Shown here: in pieces, positions 1-10,610 of the stretch
Numbering within the stretch: the stretch's first letter is position 1
Layout: each line of letters begins with the position of its first letter
Assembly (NCBI GenBank): GCA_012064415.1
Contig: SSNU01000035.1
Location: 1-64,000 of the forward strand
Source of the DNA: Gyrodactylus bullatarudis
Lineage: Eukaryota > Platyhelminthes > Monogenea > Gyrodactylidea > Gyrodactylidae
Direction: 5' to 3'
DNA length: 64,000 nucleotides
Notes under the pieces: model-generated
Seen by the model: the letters and a program-made list of their open reading frames with translations, nothing else
Told to the model about the DNA's origin: nothing
The model's database searches: none
Translations under genes and position numbers: made by a program

Positions 1-1927
1 AAAATTGTCAATAACACTTTAGTGAACCATAAGTCATGTTTTTGAGCCGAAATTGATGAAACAAATTACATATTCGAAATCAGCGTAAAATTTTGAACAA
101 AAACACGCTTATTTTTTTCCAACTCTATAATATGTTTCGAGCAGTGATATAATATTTGTAATATTTCTAGAAATAATGAAAATTGGATGAAAACATAAAT
201 TGAGAGTAATCAGCTCACTAGATTTTCTTTCTTGATTTTAAAAAGATTTACGTTGAAATTTATATGAGATATCATTCTTATCATTATAAAATTCTACCAT
301 TAGTATATCATAGATTCACTGTTCTTTCTCAATAAGTTTCCTGCAGAATAATTGATCATCAAGAATGGTAAAACTTATTATAAAGATTAATTACTAGCTT
401 TAAGGGTTCCAGCTTTAGGAATAATGAATAGCTGATCTTCACGTACAATAATATTTTCCAACTTAAAACTTATAAGGTATTATAATATCAACTTACGCCT
501 TGCATAAACAACTGGGATGTCAATTTCGAATTTTAGAATATATTACTTTTATGTCTTCCAACTAGATTGAACCTGCGTCTCATTCTATAATATTTAGGAT
601 TTTTCAAGTGAAAATTTCGATTTCAATCGTATTCTACTCACAAGAAAAAATTGGAAATATTCCCAAATAGTTAATTTAAGATTTTTCCAAATCAAAATGC
701 GTAATTATAATTTATAGGCAAGGGAAACTAACTTCTTCGATTGTATCTGCTTTTGCATTTGAATAACCATAATAAACCCTCTCTTCTCAAGTAAAATTGG
801 TGTGGATCTTTGAAAATATGAAAGTTTAAATGGCCAAAGATGGAAAGATACTAGTCGATTAAAATCTTTAGAGAAAAAAATTCACATGATAATCACCTCA
901 TTTAAATCAATATTCCTAATTAATTAGAATGATCTGATTGAATAATGGTCTTATTATCAGTTTTAATAATTCATGTAATTAGATTGGAAGTATCCAACTA
1001 AATGTGAGAAATTTTTTGTTATACATAGATCTTATACTGAAATTTATAAAATATAGATACAGTTGTGCCCACTCCGATTTTCCAGCTTAAAATAAGAGTT
1101 CTTTGAAGTAGGACAAATATATCTTACTTTTGTCAATTTTTTAGTTTTTGGTTTCGATTTGTAGAGAATTTCAATCATTACCACTAAACTCTATTAGTTT
1201 TTTTCATTAAGTATGGAAACTAAGTATGGAAAATAAACGAAATTTTTATGAAAATGAATGCGTCACCCTCTCCCCTAATTTAAAAATTGAGCTAATGTTT
1301 CTTACAAATTATGCGTTACACTTCAGTCACAAATTGAGAATTATTATTTGTTCAACTGTTCGTTGCCAATAAGAGAAGAGGAGTGTCTATACCCTCAGGA
1401 CTGAGGAATTAATTTATTTTTCCATTACCAAGGTACTCTTTTCCTCTACTTCCCTCTTTTTATGCTTGGGGAACTGAAAATTTTCTTTTCCTTGATGGAA
1501 ATTTTAATTTGAGGAAAATTTTAGTTGGGAGTGAAACTTCCTACAACCATCATTACTGTCAGATTTCTCTCCTCGTTGTGAAGGTCAATCTTGGATGCAT
1601 CTGGCTTAGTTCAGCTATATTTGAAATGAAAATTTATTGAACGATACATATGTTCTGTTTTACAATCAACATTTTCATATAGAAGTATTAATAAAGAATA
1701 CTATTTGTACTAAAATATTATAATAACTCTAAACGTATGACTAAAGAATACCTCGCAAAAATCCGACCGGGTAGAGAGGAATATATCGTGTATTCTAGGT
1801 GCATGCGTGACTATACAATATGTTGTCATTATTATTTTTTACCCTTTTTAAATTCATAATTATTACTATCTTTGAAGCCTCATAACTTGGATTATTTTTA
1901 TCGTAGAATGTCGAGCGACCCATCAAA
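1..1927. other. AT-rich stretch without a supported gene
   Basis: No open reading frame longer than about 60 codons, no RNA-gene motif and no clear terminal repeat could be supported here. It reads as AT-rich intergenic or decayed repeat sequence. A short phrase near 1,770 resembles the GC-rich core of the PLE-associated repeat described at 2,018, but is too short to call. Confidence 0.4.
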
Positions 1928-1944
1928 TTAGAGCCAAAATCCCA

Positions 1945-2040
1945 AAGAATTTATTGAGGAGCATAATAAATTTGTACGATAATATTGTCGAACCTCATCA
2001 AGAATATTATTGTTAGATTCTAAACTCATGTGGAAGGTTA
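1945..2040 (-). mobile_element. PLE-associated fragment (ILDEVRQYYR peptide)
   Basis: The minus strand encodes a short peptide containing NNNILDEVRQYYR. The same phrase recurs on the plus strand near 16,010-16,060, downstream of sequence resembling the GIY-YIG tail of a Penelope-like element. The fragment directly abuts the inverted PLE-associated terminal repeats, so it is most simply the decayed 3' coding end of a PLE. It is too short for independent classification. Confidence 0.45.
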
Positions 2041-2290
2041 GAGAACAACAAGCGTAAATTTGAGTGATAAACGTTGTTTTTCGCCGGGTCTCTTCAGACT
2101 CTACCCCGGTTAACATATAAATACTATTACAAATACTATAACAACCGATATTAACTAATGAAAGGGGACAAATTTATGCATTATAATAGTATTTATATGT
2201 TAACCGGGGTAGAGTCTGAAGAGACCCGGCGAAATACAACGTTTATCACTCAAATTTACGCTTGTTGTTCTCTAACCTTCCACATAATAA
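2018..2290. repeat. Inverted pair of PLE-associated terminal repeats (copies A and B)
   Basis: A GC-rich motif (CCGGGGTAGAGTCTGAAGAG followed by ACCCGGCGAAA) and about 60 nt of flank occur on the minus strand at about 2,069-2,112 and on the plus strand at about 2,201-2,250, head to head around an AT-rich spacer. Further copies lie at 9,901-9,950 (minus), 14,656-14,702 (minus), 14,751-14,800 (plus) and 28,919-28,960 (minus, degraded). Most sit beside Penelope-like RT or GIY-YIG fragments, so I read them as PLE long-terminal-repeat-like ends, which in PLEs are often found inverted. The CTGANGA...GAAA spacing also resembles a hammerhead core; see findings. Confidence 0.65.
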
Positions 2291-2599
2291 ATTTCTCCAA
2301 AATTCTGTTTTCTATCTACATATTATACGTATCCCAGTAATTCTGATTCTACGGACCTTTTTGGGAAATTATATCACTGTTTTTTACAATTTATGAAACA
2401 GTTTACTAAACTAACGCCATAAAGCTATGATAAATAAGTGGGTGATATATTAATTAAAAATATATCACATCATAAAATTTCGATGTGTTAAGATTTAGTG
2501 AGTACTAAGAGACGGTTATTTTTATCTCAAATCATACACATGATCCATTCCTTTTCATCAATAAAGAGATGGATAAGAAGGCATTATTGGATATAAGGC

Positions 2600-3330
2600 T
2601 CACAAAAACATGAAATTCACTATGGAGAAAGAAAAGGAAGACGTATTACCTTTTCTTGAAATCAACATTAAAAGAACAAGTAATGGTGAAATCAATAGAT
2701 CAATTCACAGAAAAATGACGTTTACCGGCAAATTAATGAATTTTAACTCATTTGCGCCATTGAGTATAAAAATGGCTTTGTGAATTTTTTTTTCTCCAGA
2801 ATGAAGAAACTGACATCAGAGAGTGTTTGGGTAGAAAGACTTATTAGTATATCTATCACACTGTTCTCCTCATTTTACATACATTTCATAATGAAAAGTT
2901 TGAGATTCTAGTAGCAAAATATATTTGGAACCGTACAAATTTTGTAGGAGGAACATTGCTAGATTCTGATTGGCCGACAATTGCTCAATTTCTATTGGTC
3001 TATTATTCATGAGTTTTGGGGTAGAAATGGTATATAAGTAACGTGTACTTCCACATTCACACAACTCTCGTCACTTTACAGAGCTTTTACCTGTATATAA
3101 ATTTAAATGTCCATGTGGAGCAAATTATATCGGGCATACTACCAGAAGATTAGAAGACAGAGTTTCAGAACATCTTCACACAGGATCCACAGCAGTGAGA
3201 GAGCATGTTAGGGTATGTGATAATAATGCGTCCCCATCAAACTTTTATATCCTTTATAGACAAAATGGGAAGAATGTCAATACCTTAAAAACTGCCCAAG
3301 CCTTTATTTATTAACCAACCTTCTGCAAAC
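2600..3330 (+). pseudogene. Penelope-like element RT/GIY-YIG remnant
   Basis: Conceptual translation gives FTMEKEKEDVLPFLEINIKR near 2,620, followed by FTGKLMNFNSFAPLS. This is the segment after the palm domain that is typical of PLE reverse transcriptases. Near 3,100-3,200 it gives FKCPCGANYIGHTTRRLED, a GIY-YIG endonuclease signature with the cysteine pair that PLEs have. Stops and frameshifts interrupt it, and about 300 nt between the blocks is not recognisable coding. It is a decayed copy related to the better PLE at 10,611-12,525. Part of it (about 2,895-3,090) recurs inverted at about 16,228-16,398. Confidence 0.75.
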
Positions 3331-3961
3331 AGAAACAAATTGTGAAACCTCTAGCATTGACATGGCCTAATGTTAGAACAACAGGAGTAAGTAACAAAGT
3401 AAGAAACAAACAACTCAAATAAGCAGCCAACACATATTTTGTATAATTTATATATTACTATCTCCCACCTATGGTGGAAAACAATCATCACCACTACACG
3501 CCAATCAATGAAACAATGTGATACCAGATGTTCTCCACCTTCATCAACAGAGAGAGCCAATCAGATTCAATTTTTAATTCTTTGTGTTTTAGTATATATT
3601 TGGCATGTAAGAGGCTGATGAGTATTAGAGGTATACCAATTTTTGTAATTTATCAACGAGTACTAACTTGAGAAAAAGCATGTTAAATACTCACAGAAAA
3701 TATATTAGACAAGCAAATCTGTTTCTTCTTCGCAATGTTATTCCATTTTTTCAGTCCATTTTCGTTTGAGAATCGCCAGTTGAATTAGTAAGAAAGGTCC
3801 AACATTTTATCAATCTTTTCTTCATTTAAATTTTTGGTGTAAAATTAAATTTGAATTTGTACCAAAACATAACTCATATTAATTTAGAAAATCAATATAA
3901 ATTTTAAATTTAACTTTGTTCGAAAATCACTTTCACGCTTTCATTGTTAACTAACATTTCG

Positions 3962-4956
3962 ATGCCCAAGAAAATAACTGAAAAAGAGGCCAAATTAGCT
4001 GAAATTTCAGATTTAAAATTATCAATGAGTCAACCAAAGGCTCTTGAAACTGTTTATCTGCCAAAGAATGGAGATGTATTCCGTGCTTTCCGTCTCGAAA
4101 GTGAAAAGGAAATCTATAAGAATCAGAAGAATATTGCCCCAATCCGAGCTGTTTTGAAGGTGGTAGAGCAATTGTATCATGAAATTGGTTTACAAACTGT
4201 CGCGCTTGATGTTGCTTTTCATAGATATGAGATATTTTGAAAGTATTCGTAAGAAACTTCGATGCAACAGAAAACCTTTTGACGAATTGTTCTCTCAGTT
4301 GTTTCCTATGTCTTCTTGTGGTTGTTACCTGACGTTCAATAGGTGCAACTGCAAAATCCAGCTTCCCGAAAAGACCTTCAATTTTCTGAAGGATCAAAAT
4401 GCATCCCGCCTTTATACAAGAAAATCATTTTTATCTTCATCTATCTCGTTCAATATCAATGTTGACGATTCTTTCAATCCCAAGTCCAGTTTTCAACTCT
4501 TCAACTCCAAAGAGACCCATCAAAAGGCAGCCAGAAGATGTTAAGCCCGCCAGTCCCTCATACACTCCTCATGCAAGTGATGAAAGTCCGCTCACACCCA
4601 AAAGATGCCGGTACTCATCATATAATACCATTGATGTTGATTTTTACGCTGAATTCCTTGAACGATGCAAGAGTTCACCATTTGTTGGAGCAGCCGCATG
4701 GAACATGGCCTTGATATGTCAAGAAACAATGAGAGAAGACAACGTTTTAACAGCAGCCAAGCTCATAAGGACAAGCAACCGTATATTGGATCAATATGAG
4801 GCCGATAAACCAAATCAAATCGAGGTCATCCAATTCGATGGAAGAAAGAACAAACGGAAGGTGTACCTGGGCGAAGAAGTCAAGAGAGAATTCCTTTCAG
4901 TCAATAGTCAGCCAGGGAACAAGTATTTAGCCACCCTGGAAATGAAACAAGAATAG
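3962..4956 (+). CDS. N-terminal half of a transposon protein (FDGRK family), three apparent exons
   Basis: Three overlapping frames join into one 301-codon product if two GT..AG introns are removed: 4,188-4,224 (37 nt) and 4,461-4,512 (52 nt), both preserving phase. Exons are then 3,962-4,187, 4,225-4,460 and 4,513-4,956. The middle exon carries a Cys-rich patch (SSCGCYLTFNRCNCK) followed by FNFLKDQNASR. The last exon carries IQFDGRKNKRKVY and SQPGNKYLA. From memory, these match in order the N-terminal half of an uncharacterised transposon-derived protein family common in animal genomes. The C-terminal half of that family is found at 19,096-19,998. Here the frame stops after LEMKQE and a PLE tail follows, so the gene is truncated. 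The alternative to introns is two frameshifts. Confidence 0.55.
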
Positions 4957-5054
4957 TTCGTCAATTAGGAAACACATTGATAGATGCGGGTGTGAGGCGA
5001 ACGAAAGCAACTTCAGAATTATATTTAAAAATTCAAGCGATCAACTGATGGACC

Positions 5055-5155
5055 TCAAAATCAGAGAAAAGTTTTACACTATAAGGGAAGATCCAAATCT
5101 ATGTATTCAAAAGAACTACACATACAATTTAGAACTACCCTGGCCCAGTTGATTT
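5055..5155 (+). pseudogene. Penelope-like element C-terminal tail fragment
   Basis: One frame reads DPNLCIQKNYTYNLELPWPS and then stops. This is the characteristic C-terminus of PLE proteins; the PLE at 10,611-12,525 ends with PNLCVQKNYSYNLQLPWP. It is isolated from any reverse transcriptase domain. It directly follows the truncated FDGRK-family gene, suggesting a nested insertion or a deletion joining two elements. Confidence 0.7.
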
Positions 5156-5681
5156 TTAATTTTTCTTTTCTACCTAGAATACTAGAAAAGATTTTTGGTT
5201 TTTCATCAATTGGAGTTACTCAAGAGAAAATTTCACAATTTCATTCATAGACAATTCATTATAACAATTTTTATTAAATATTGAACCAGGAATTGAGACC
5301 TGGCGAAATGTACATATCTCTTTAAAATATAATTCTTTTGTTAAAATTTTAATTGAAAAATAAATTTGATTTACGATAGATTCGAATATAATATCATGTA
5401 ACATTTTTAAAAGAGTTTCAAATTATTATTCGCTTGACTTAAAAGTAGTTGAACTATTTTCTTAAAAATTATGTTGAATCTTGATTATGACCTTATGTTG
5501 AGAAATATCTTTTCTTATAGGGTAAACATGAAAAAATCAATAATTTTCATGAATGAAAGAAATTAAGAAACTTAGGAGGTAAATGCAAGCTTTCAAAACC
5601 ATAAAAAATCAAAAGCAACTTAATGTTGATAAAAAATATATTGTATAAAATTCTAGGTAAATTGAAAAATTTAATTCTCCA

Positions 5682-8541
5682 TTATTTGTCCACAATAATG
5701 TATAATAAATCTTCGTTATTCTTATCCGCTTTAATCTTAAACTTTTTTGCATCTTCCGATTTATTTTTAAGTACCTCTGAAAGAGAAGAAAAGTTTATGA
5801 TTTAAGATTTTTAAATTAGCTCCTTACTCAGCTTCTTCTTCAATTCTTCTTCTAGTTAAAATTAAAAAATAAATAATTCTTCCTTTTGCAATACTGTAAC
5901 AGCTTACCTGATTTTATTTTTTCTTTTTCCAATTTTACAGATATGCTATCGTTTGAAGACAATTTCTTATCAAATTCAAGATCCTTTCCGTACAGACTAA
6001 AGAATAAATATTTTCAAAATAATATATCTTTTCCAATAGTATATCACAAGCCACTCAATTGTATTTTATGAAGGAGTCATTGTTTTCTCCTTTCTTACTC
6101 ACTCTTTGAGCAAATTCTCTATCATATCTTTGTCAATCCTTAAATAAATTATAACTTATTTGAGATGTCAAACGTTACTTTGAGAAGTCTAAAATATAAT
6201 AGGCTCATCATGAAATTTGAAAATTATATCAGAAAATAGATTTTAATTTGGATTTTATTGTTTTTAACTATGAATACATAAAAATACCACAATATGACTT
6301 TTCTTCGACTATTTAGATTTTCAAAAATCGTTTTTAGTTTCTTATTTCAGTTTATAATTTGAGTGTAAAATTATTTTGATTTATTTTATTCTATAAATTA
6401 CATCAATTTTCCCAATATTTTGAACTCACCAAATTCTTTCGTTTCATCGTCTTTTTTATCGGTTTCTTCATCTTTTTTGGTTTCATCCGGCTTCTCATCA
6501 TCTTTTTTGGCTTCATCCGGCTTCTCATCATCTTTTTTGGTCTCATCACCTTTACTTTGCTCATTTTTGGTATCTCCGTTCTTTTTTGCATCTTTGTCTT
6601 TTTCTTCTGCTTTCTTTACTTCTTCTGCTTTCTTCACCTCTTCTGCTTTCTTTACATCTTCTGCTTTCTTCACCTCTTCTGCTTTCTTTACTTCTTCTGC
6701 TTTCTTCACCTCTTCTGCTTTCTTTACTTCTTCTGCTTTCTTCACCTCTTCTGCTTTCTTTACTTCTTCTGCTTTCTTCACCTCTTCTGCTTTCTTTACT
6801 TCCTCAATTTTTTTTCTACTTTTGCTCTTTTTCGAAGATAAAGTTTTTTTCTTTATTGTAGTTTTGATTTCTTTATCCCTCCTTGATTTAGATTTTATTT
6901 TCAACCTTTTACGGCGCCTTTTGCGACTAGAACGGTAAACTCTAGCTAGAGTATTATATATAATTTTCAACTTACCAATATTTTTAAGATCTGATATTTG
7001 TTAGTATGACTAAGAAATAACTTACCGCATGATCCAAGAGCTTCAGCTCTGATTAATTGATGTTCTAAGTTTTTTGAATTATTTGAAAATTTTAGTCGAC
7101 CCACGTATTTCTGGGGGACCACCTATGAGATATCTCATGAAGAAGTGAAAATAATTACCTACTCACCCTGAAATCTACCAGCTTTTATTATTAGAATAGA
7201 TTTATCAAATTACTCCTAGCAAATACGACTAGAAAGAGGGCCTAAGAATTTCATTTTTTCAGTAAATTTTGACAAACAATGAGCTTTGCCTTGAGAGAAA
7301 ATATACAAACTTTTTTTGATTTTTCGATTTACCTTTTACAAACGTCCGATCTTGAAAAAGTTAAATTCTGCAGGATTTAACTAACATGTTACTCCTCTTT
7401 TTCTAAAAACCACTAACACAATGATTTAATGGAAATCATTATTTTTTTGTTTATTTTAGAGTCTTTAATAATATTTATGATAAAATCATAATTTAGATTG
7501 ATTGAAAACGGAAAAAATTACCATACTCACTCAAACTAATTCAACCATTTGCATTAGTGAATTAACTGACATTATATTACGTAAATTGGTGAACTTGATC
7601 TTGTATTTAATCTATATTAGATATATTAATTAATCGAAGATCTTATATGTTAAAATTTATTTGTCAAAAAATTTATTTAATTTCACGAGATTGCTAGTAA
7701 TAATATTTATTCACATGAGGAAAGATTTATGGTATTTTTGGTTCACCTGCAAAAAGATAAATCGCATTTCCTGATTTATCTTGAATTTTCTCGACACCGA
7801 ATTTGGTGTAATCTTTGTAAATCATTCCATTAGCTTAAATATAAATCATGATTAAAATTGAGGTATTTTCTGGAATAACTTACTATCAAGCATATTCATA
7901 ATGTTTGATACTATAAAAAAAGTATATACTTCAATCGATATAACATTTTGAACATAATTTCAAGTTAAATCACTCAAAAGATAGATGACATTTAGTTTAA
8001 TTCAATTTTAATATATATTCTCACATTTATAAGAGTTTCCGGTGTCAGAAATTTTAAAATTGTCATATCCACTCATATCTTTTGCACCAACTGTATCATC
8101 TTTGACTTTTAATCCAAGTGGTCCATCAAATATTAAAGGTTTCTTATTTTTGTTAGCTCTTAATCTACGGCAGATAAAATTTTTATTTCTCACTTATTAA
8201 TGCTATCTTTGATGTTATCCAATCTGTTTAAATGTTATTTTTCATTAATATAAGCTGAAATTCAAGCCGCTAATCGTATTTATTTTTTATCATGTAACGC
8301 ACGTTAATTCTTAAATAAGATTATCAATTTTTACCTTCAGAATTTATTTGATTTGGATTGACTGGTGAAATTGCTGGAACTCCCTTTTTAGAATCGTCCT
8401 CCTTCTTTTCGTCTTCTTCATCGTCATCGTCACCTGATTTTTCTTTTTTTCTAGGTTTCGGTTTTCTGACAGGTTTTTTTCTAACTCTTCTCTTTCTTTT
8501 ATAATAATAATGATTTGCTGCTCTGACTAAAGATTCGGTTT
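5682..8541 (-). CDS. Lysine/glutamate-rich multi-exon gene with KKAEEV repeats
   Basis: Not recognised. Several minus-strand segments look like exons with GT..AG borders. They are about 8,541-8,341 (basic then acidic: KPRKKEKSGDDDDDEEDEKK), about 8,165-8,024, 7,833-7,748, the repeat exon about 6,950-6,429, about 6,150-6,113, 5,996-5,908, and a terminal exon 5,776-5,682 ending LLYIIVDK. The last two join in phase, as do 8,165-8,024 with 7,833-7,748. Other joins do not fit perfectly, so exons are missing or misplaced. The repeat exon encodes an Arg/Lys-rich start, about a dozen KKAEEV hexads, then DDEKPDE-type acidic repeats. The composition suggests a highly charged, probably disordered or helical protein. 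More small exon-like pieces lie upstream (8,910-8,868; 9,700-9,660). Confidence 0.45.
6600..6803 (-). repeat. 18-bp coding minisatellite (KKAEEV)
   Basis: About eleven to twelve tandem copies of an 18-nt unit (plus strand TTCTGCTTTCTTTACTTC) alternate with a one- or two-base variant (..TTCACCTC), giving a 36-nt higher-order period. In the minus-strand frame each unit encodes KKAEEV, with one KKAEDV. The substitutions are synonymous or conservative and the frame stays open throughout. Confidence 0.85.
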
Positions 8542-9880
8542 AAAATTTTCACATACCTCTTCTTCTCAAGTCTAAATAATGTTTCAAAAAATAAGCAAAC
8601 AAACTGAAGAGAAGTCATCAGTCATTGATAATTATCAATTATAATTATAATTATCAAATTACAAGCCAACATGTAATTAGCGAGAATAGGAAAAAATGCT
8701 TAGTGACTAAACGGAAGAGAAGAGAATCCACTGGGCATTCCTTATGAGACAGAAAGTGAAATGAGAGGTCAAACTCTCTATCTATTTATCTTCCCAATTC
8801 AAAAATCAGATTGAATAATTTCTATTTTGCTTGTACTTCCCTCATTTTCAGTCAGTTAAACTCACCATTTCCTGGATAACGACTTGCTGTATCAATAAGA
8901 TATTCTATTAATATAATATTTTTCTTCAATTTAATTCTAGGTTCTTACTTGCTAATCTCGAGCCAGCTTGAACTATTAGATATTTATCAAAACTTACTTT
9001 CATAATGACCAACTGAAAAAAGTAACATTTTTTGAATGTTATTTTGTTTCCAATTGAATTTCTATTTAATTGATAATAGAATTTTTAAGTCTAAATATAA
9101 CTAACCCCTTCCATAATGTACTAAAAATTCGAATAAAATCAAAAAAGTTTATTCAATTACTCTTCACCCCTTTGAAATGATCATATCGCGGGCTTGAATT
9201 TGCAATACTCACTGCCTGAAAATATCAGTTTGAGTTAGTTGAAATAAACATGAGACTTTATAGCAAAAATTTTAATATTTCTAAATCCATATTCTTGTGT
9301 AGATCTTATTAATTCTGAGAAAAATAAGGAGGTACTTTTTTGATCCTTGAGTTGAAAAGTTTCTTTTTATTTGGATGATCAACAATAAATTTTTAGGATC
9401 GTGCTTAGTCAAGAAAATTTAATACATTGACATTATATATTTTCATATCTTTGTTTACCTCGTACAAATATTTTGTCTGTAAATAATAAATTGTTTTAAT
9501 TTAATGAGTATAAGTTCTCGCCTGATGTGTGAAATTTATTATTAGTTTCATTTTTTTCCAAATAAGATTTCATGGCTATAGATTTATACCTTTTACAATT
9601 GAAAAAAATTAACTTACTGTTCCTTACGAAAAACTTTCCTAAAGCGGATCAGAGTTCAATATTCTCTATTTACTTGAGCGACGAGATCTCCTCTTTCTTT
9701 TTCTTCTTTTCCTTTCTGAATAAAAAGATCATAGTTCTATTTTTTAAACAATTACAATGACTTGAAAATATAATAAAATGAAGAACTCAAGAAATAATTT
9801 AATTCGTCAGGGAGGAATCTGAAATTAAAGATAATCAGATGAACCTAATTCAATGTAGTGACTCATGAGGAAGGTAAGAG
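8542..9880. other. No clear gene; possible small upstream exons
   Basis: Mostly AT-rich. Two minus-strand pieces look like tiny exons: 8,910-8,868 (YLIDTASRYPGN before a GTGAGT donor) and a basic piece near 9,705-9,660 (RKRRKRKRRSRR). They could be 5' exons of the K/E-rich gene. This cannot be established by reading alone. Confidence 0.3.
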
Positions 9881-9884
9881 AAGA

Positions 9885-10005
9885 CAGACGTATATTATAG
9901 TGTTAAACGTTATATTTCGCCGGGTCTCTTCAGACTCTACCCTGGTTACCATATAAATACTATTATAATGCATAAATTTGTCCCCTTTCATTAGTTAATA
10001 TCGGT
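9885..10005 (-). repeat. PLE-associated terminal repeat, copy C
   Basis: This is the same GC-rich motif and AT-rich flank as copy B at 2,201, in inverse orientation, including the AATTTATGCATTATAATAG side. It lies about 650 bp upstream of the PLE open reading frame at 10,611 and is opposite to it. That is the expected geometry of an inverted PLE terminal repeat. Confidence 0.65.
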
Positions 10006-10153
10006 TGATTGATTGCTCGGAAGTAATGAGGGTAGGAGGTTGTTTCACTAAAAATTGATTTTTCTGATAATTGCTTTTGCTTTTTGATGAAAGTTGTAAT
10101 TTGCAGCTGCCCGCTATGTCTGTCCTCGTTGTTGGGCGTGTTTTTCCATTTCT

Positions 10154-10351
10154 CACCTCGCTATTTACAGGTTGGCTTTTAATCTGATTATCAACTTTTG
10201 TCGACTTCTCCTTGTTTTCACATTTTTCCAATTCTGTAATTGCAATTGGGCAACTGCATTTCACTAGAGGTAGATGATTATTGACTTTTGTCAAAAGTGA
10301 ATAATTATAATAGTTGATAATCGGATTAAACGCCAACCTGTAATTAGTGAG
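10154..10351. repeat. Imperfect inverted repeat in PLE 5' region
   Basis: The sequence at about 10,154-10,200 (TTTACAGGTTGGCTTTTAAT) reappears inverted at about 10,305-10,351 (ATTAAACGCCAACCTGTAAT), allowing a stem with a loop of about 100 nt. A related single arm lies at 8,655-8,690. An open minus-strand frame (10,465-9,995) crosses the region but has no recognisable domain, so I do not call it a gene. It is probably part of the 5' non-coding region of the PLE. Confidence 0.5.
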
Positions 10352-10610
10352 TAAAGAAAGGGAAACACTTGCCCAACAACAAGAGGTAAACGAGATAGAC
10401 ATAGCAACTATTAATTGAATCATCAAAAGCAAAATCAATATGTCCCAATGAAACTGACTATTCATATTGAGTAAAAAAAAACAAATTGAAGTAATTTAAA
10501 TGGGTAATTACTAAAGTTTAAAAATTTTTTAATTTCTATCAAAAGGCAAAAAATACATCTTACAAAAAGAAAACAATGTATACAGGTTTCAAAAACGAAA
10601 CAAAAATATT

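Noticed and set aside
3951..4397. 148-codon minus-strand frame over the FDGRK-family gene
   Set aside because: The plus-strand frames carry family motifs in the correct order; this one has none.
6420..6938. Long plus-strand frames of Ser/Phe repeats opposite the KKAEEV gene
   Set aside because: They are antisense shadows of the 18-bp coding repeat; splice-like borders and charged composition support the minus strand.
9995..10465. 156-codon minus-strand frame with a hydrophobic start, possible secreted protein
   Set aside because: It crosses an imperfect inverted repeat and a PLE terminal repeat, lacks domains and sits in the PLE 5' region; more likely fortuitous.
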